DNA of 14,448 nt from Candidatus Uhrbacteria bacterium RIFOXYB12_FULL_58_10 (GTDB lineage: Bacteria > Patescibacteriota > Patescibacteriia > 2-12-FULL-57-11): positions 1 through 14,448 of the forward strand of contig CALRHY010000009.1 of the NCBI GenBank assembly GCA_943359495.1, in the 5' to 3' direction. This document shows, one piece after another, positions 11,904-14,448 of this stretch (position 1 is the first letter of the stretch; every line of letters starts with the position of its first letter). Under the pieces are notes generated by a model. That model saw nothing but the letters and a program-made list of their open reading frames with translations. It made no database searches and had not been told where the DNA came from. The translations under genes and the position numbers were made by a program.

Positions 11904-12089
11904 ATGTCGGTCACGAAACTGACGGTCGCCGACATTCTTTTGGCGAATTCCAAAAGAACCAAAAAGATTTTGAGGTCGGGAGAACTCGCTCAACGCTCTG
12001 CCAAAAGCTTCACCAGATCGCTCAAACAGGGCGAGGCAGCCCCCAAACCCCATATCGATCGGACGAGAGAAGAGCAAAGAAACACGTAA
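11904..12089 (+). CDS. Possible small protein, 61 aa
   Basis: A tentative gene filling an otherwise empty stretch of about 300 nt (11789-12092). From ATG 11904 the product begins MSVTKLTVADILLANSKRTK. It is basic and helix-forming in the middle (SGELAQRSAKSFTRSLKQG), with a charged, disordered tail. A weak SD-like GGGTGG lies 7 nt upstream at 11891-11896, partly inside the hairpin at 11885-11893, so folding could hide it. It ends 3 nt before the convergent 408-aa gene without a terminator between. The opposite strand carries an open frame of similar length with no ribosome site. I recognise neither. Confidence 0.35.
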   Translation: MSVTKLTVADILLANSKRTKKILRSGELAQRSAKSFTRSLKQGEAAPKPHIDRTREEQRNT

Positions 12090-12092
12090 CTT

Positions 12093-13319
12093 CTAGCGAC
12101 CAAAACCGAACAATTGTCCTGGGCCGGTCGGATTAAACCCATGGTTCACCTCGTACCCATCTTGATACCCATCGCCGTCCGTGTCCGGGTTCCGGGCATC
12201 TGTCCCATAAAATGCCTCGAGCGTCTCTATTAGGCCATCATGATCTTCGTCTTCCTCTTTGGCGACTGAAGCGGTCGAGCTTGCCACAACAAAACCGTCG
12301 ACCACTGTTTCTGTCGATGATGCGGTTTGCATTTCGCCCGGTCGGCCGTCTGCAAGCGAAAGACCGGTCACGCCAGCAGCAGTCAATACACCGCGTATGG
12401 ACTGCGCTTCTTTGGGAAAAGAAATCGCCAGTGGCTCATTCCAACGCACGGGACGAAGATTGACCGTAAACAGCAATGAACTTTGTGTTTCCGGATTCTG
12501 ATAGTGCATGTCAATGTGCGCCTGTTGCAATGCGAAATCTCGTTTCCGTATCGACAACTGCATTTGTACAACACGAAAGCGAGCGAGCTCCGTATCCAAT
12601 CGGAAAAGTTCCTCATCGTTCAGCGAGCGCTGCTCACGTAAAGTCGCCAACACGCCAATAAACGCCTTCATTGCTTCCGGGCGGAACGTGACGACGTATG
12701 TGTATGCGTCGTTGCCATATTCCTTCGTATCCGCCAACCGTTCCTTGAAGCGAAAAAAAGAGGTCTTACGGAAAAGTGTGCGGATGCGTTCTTCGGTGCC
12801 TTCAACAAGTGAAACAGAAACACCTTGCTGCAAAAATGGAACAGCAAGTGACGCTGGTGACAATGTTACCCAGTGATCTTGCAGTGCAGTTTTTGCCAAC
12901 GAGTCTTCTGTAGGGACGCGATCAAAACGAATCGCACGTTTCCCACCCGCAGTGATGTATCGAGCACTTCCCTCCAAAGATTCTTTCACTGCTTCACGCA
13001 ATGTGATGCGACCATTAGTCTCGCTCAAAAGTGTGCCGAGATCGCGCGCGTCTACATCCACCATTCCCTGAAAGGAAAACGCGCCGTTCTTTTGTGTCAC
13101 TTGCCCAGGTGTACCAGTCAAAATCGCAGAAAGAGACGACAAAGGAACGGTGCCGCTACCAGCTGCATCAACAGAAAATCGCACAGTCTTTGTCTGCGAT
13201 AATCCGCGCTGCATTTCCCCCAAAATAAACTGCGGCGTCTGAAGATACAACATCCAAGCAAAGGCAGAGAAAACCCCCGCCGCAAGGATACTGAGAATGA
13301 GTAGGATTTTTTTGGACAC
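12093..13319 (-). CDS. Membrane-anchored protein with thrombospondin-3-like calcium repeats, 408 aa
   Basis: Unknown function, probably on the outer face of the membrane. The N-terminus is one hydrophobic segment (about 4-26, KILLILSILAAGVFSAFAW) acting as signal anchor. The long middle (about 30-320) alternates strands and charged helices and matches no family I know. After a Ser/Thr-rich linker (about 330-352), the C-terminus has two Asp-rich loops, DEDHDGLIETLEAFYGTD (357-374) and NPDTDGDGYQDGYEVNHG (377-394). It then ends FNPTGPG and a short tail. Loops of this type bind calcium in thrombospondin-3 and EF-hand-like repeats and are common in CPR surface proteins. The start is GTG 13319 without an SD. 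The stop lies 3 nt from the convergent 61-aa frame. rarA is upstream on the same strand. Confidence 0.85.
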   Translation of the reverse strand: MSKKILLILSILAAGVFSAFAWMLYLQTPQFILGEMQRGLSQTKTVRFSVDAAGSGTVPLSSLSAILTGTPGQVTQKNGAFSFQGMVDVDARDLGTLLSETNGRITLREAVKESLEGSARYITAGGKRAIRFDRVPTEDSLAKTALQDHWVTLSPASLAVPFLQQGVSVSLVEGTEERIRTLFRKTSFFRFKERLADTKEYGNDAYTYVVTFRPEAMKAFIGVLATLREQRSLNDEELFRLDTELARFRVVQMQLSIRKRDFALQQAHIDMHYQNPETQSSLLFTVNLRPVRWNEPLAISFPKEAQSIRGVLTAAGVTGLSLADGRPGEMQTASSTETVVDGFVVASSTASVAKEEDEDHDGLIETLEAFYGTDARNPDTDGDGYQDGYEVNHGFNPTGPGQLFGFGR

Positions 13320-13332
13320 AGCGCGATGGAAG

Positions 13333-13401
13333 AGTAAGGGAGTAGGGTGAGGTAGGAGCGTAAGGACTTGCGTTCAAAACATACTGCCCTACACCCTTAC
13401 T
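13333..13401. repeat. Imperfect inverted repeat with G-rich arms
   Basis: AGTAAGGGAGTAGGG (13333-13347) and CCCTACACCCTTACT (13387-13401) are complementary at 14 of 15 positions, with a 39-nt spacer. The plus strand also has four GTA(A)GG units (from 13334, 13342, 13352 and 13360). It lies in the 112-nt gap between rarA and the 408-aa gene, where it would be in the leader of the latter. Confidence 0.75.
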
Positions 13402-13418
13402 TCCCTACGTACCAGCCC

Positions 13419-13427
13419 ATTCTATCA
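13419..13427 (-). promoter_or_regulatory. Possible extended -10 for the 408-aa gene
   Basis: The minus strand reads TGA followed by TAGAAT (-10 at 13419-13424), 5 of 6 matches, just after the rarA stop codon. It would give a leader of about 90 nt that includes the G-rich inverted repeat. Confidence 0.4.
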
Positions 13428-13431
13428 CGCT

Positions 13432-14448
13432 TCACTCTTCGAGATACTTCCGTCCACGCAACGCATCAGGGAGATATTCTTGGTCGACCGATTCAGAAAA
13501 ATCTGGGTTGTACTTATAACCTTTCCCGTAGCCCAAATCTTTCATAAGACCGGTCGATGCGTTACGGATGTGAAGAGGGACCGGATACGGCGGATTATCG
13601 GCAATATCTTTTTTTATGGCATGATAGGCCGTATACAGGGCGTTCGATTTCTTTGCCCGCGCACAATAGGCGACCGCTTCGGTCAACATGAGCGAGCACT
13701 CCGGCATGCCTACCCAGTGACAGGCTTGGTACGCAGCAACGGAAAGCGTCAACGCTTGGGGATCCGCGAGACCGATGTCCTCCGAAGCAAAACGGATGAC
13801 CCGGCGCGCGACGTACAAAGGATCTTCGCCTGCTTCGAGCATGCGCCCCATCCAGTAGAGAGCCGCATCAGCATCTGAGCCACGCATACTTTTGTGCAAG
13901 GCAGAAATACTATTGTAATGCTCCTCGCCAGCCCGGTCGTATAGGAGATGGGTTTTTTGCAACGCATCCTTGATCCCAGCAAGCGTCACCTCCCCTTTCT
14001 TTCCACCAAGACCCAGCACTGCAGTCTCAAGCGCAGTCAGCGCAGCACGGGCATCGCCGTTTCCTGTGTGTGCCAGAAAGTCTACTGTTGCCGAATCAAC
14101 AGTAACCTGTTCCGCAACAAGACCGAGGCCGCGTTCCCGATCCACTAGCGCCCGATCAAGAAGTGTCCGAATGTCGGCGGGAGTGAGTTGCTCCAAAACA
14201 AACACGCGCGCACGCGAAAGGAGCGCTGCATTGATTTCAAAAGAGGGATTTTCTGTCGTCGCGCCGATCAGTGTCATGATCCCCTGTTCAACGGTTGGGA
14301 GCAGCGCGTCTTGCTGGCCTTTGTTCCAGCGATGGATCTCGTCAACAAAAAGAATGGTCCGCTGCCCAAGCAATTTCCGCCGATCTTCTGCTTCCTGAAT
14401 GACGCGACGTAATTCGGCGAGACCAGCAGCAGTTGCAGACAGTGGAAC
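13432..14448 (-). CDS. rarA: Replication-associated recombination protein RarA (MgsA), 5' end missing
   Basis: 338 codons are visible; the gene runs off the right edge, so the N-terminus with Walker A is not in the window. RarA is a clamp-loader-like AAA+ ATPase, acting as a tetramer at stalled replication forks. The visible part opens VPLSATAAGLAELRRVI. Walker B ILFVDEIHR (32-40) follows, then WNKGQQDALLP, sensor 1 IGATTENPSF (61-70) and the arginine-finger region LLSRARV (76-82). The C-terminal tetramerisation domain includes DADAALYWMGRMLEAGEDPLYVARR-like sequence and ends with HIRNAST, DLGYGKGYKYNPD and a YLPD motif. The reading frame continues upstream of an in-frame TTG at 14373 without interruption, so that codon is not the start. 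No terminator follows the stop. Confidence 0.95.
   Translation of the reverse strand, partial: VPLSATAAGLAELRRVIQEAEDRRKLLGQRTILFVDEIHRWNKGQQDALLPTVEQGIMTLIGATTENPSFEINAALLSRARVFVLEQLTPADIRTLLDRALVDRERGLGLVAEQVTVDSATVDFLAHTGNGDARAALTALETAVLGLGGKKGEVTLAGIKDALQKTHLLYDRAGEEHYNSISALHKSMRGSDADAALYWMGRMLEAGEDPLYVARRVIRFASEDIGLADPQALTLSVAAYQACHWVGMPECSLMLTEAVAYCARAKKSNALYTAYHAIKKDIADNPPYPVPLHIRNASTGLMKDLGYGKGYKYNPDFSESVDQEYLPDALRGRKYLEE

Noticed and set aside
11817..12077. Minus-strand open frame of 86 codons in the PBP upstream region
   Set aside because: It has no ribosome site and an Arg/Phe/Gly-rich composition; the plus-strand 61-aa frame is the better candidate there, though weak itself.
1..14448. 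CRISPR array, prophage, toxin-antitoxin pair or other defence system
   Set aside because: I found no regularly spaced repeats, integrase, phage structural gene or toxin-antitoxin-like pair; the GIY-YIG gene stands alone.

Overview
The window looks like a chromosomal segment of a Candidatus Patescibacteria (CPR) member, most likely of the Parcubacteria type. Supporting signs are: a Mur ligase that starts almost directly at its P-loop, as MurF does in this group; surface proteins with thrombospondin-3-like calcium repeats; a large secreted protein ending in a Tyr/Trp-rich domain familiar from CPR exoproteins; many conserved genes without a Shine-Dalgarno (SD) sequence; and many small genes of no known family. 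TGA is used as an ordinary stop, so this is not a code-25 lineage. The placement is inferred from gene content, not from a marker phylogeny.

Layout. (1) Positions 1-870: 5' end of mutY (minus), a 117-aa hypothetical gene with a clear promoter and terminator (minus), then tRNA-Gln (plus). (2) 871-2474: the ftsE-ftsX pair (minus, 4-nt overlap), which shares a bidirectional terminator with tRNA-Gln. (3) 2689-5151: an 820-aa secreted repeat protein (plus), facing a small lipoprotein gene (minus) across a shared bidirectional terminator. (4) 5461-6437: a tRNA cluster (Gly-Thr-Glu, minus) with a GIY-YIG nuclease gene lodged between Thr and Glu. That gene overlaps tRNA-Glu and carries a palindromic-repeat fragment fused to its 5' end; beyond the cluster is a possible structured RNA. 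(5) 6438-7828: rlmN and a 106-aa partner gene (minus). (6) 7933-8640: a 235-aa hypothetical protein built of two similar halves (plus). (7) 8705-11788: a class B penicillin-binding protein and MurF (minus, 9 nt apart), a peptidoglycan unit. (8) 11789-12092: a hairpin-rich stretch with a possible 61-aa gene. (9) 12093-14448: a membrane-anchored 408-aa protein with calcium repeats and the 3' two thirds or more of rarA (both minus).

How it fits together. The recognised genes are housekeeping: cell-wall synthesis and division (FtsE/FtsX, PBP, MurF), genome maintenance (MutY, RarA), translation (RlmN, four tRNAs) and envelope proteins. I see no phage, CRISPR, toxin-antitoxin or biosynthetic system. 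The points most worth a second look are the GIY-YIG/repeat/tRNA arrangement, several -10 boxes placed so close to start codons (or to a tRNA 5' end) that leaderless transcripts are expected, two hairpin-forming intergenic stretches, and two unfamiliar repeat-built proteins.
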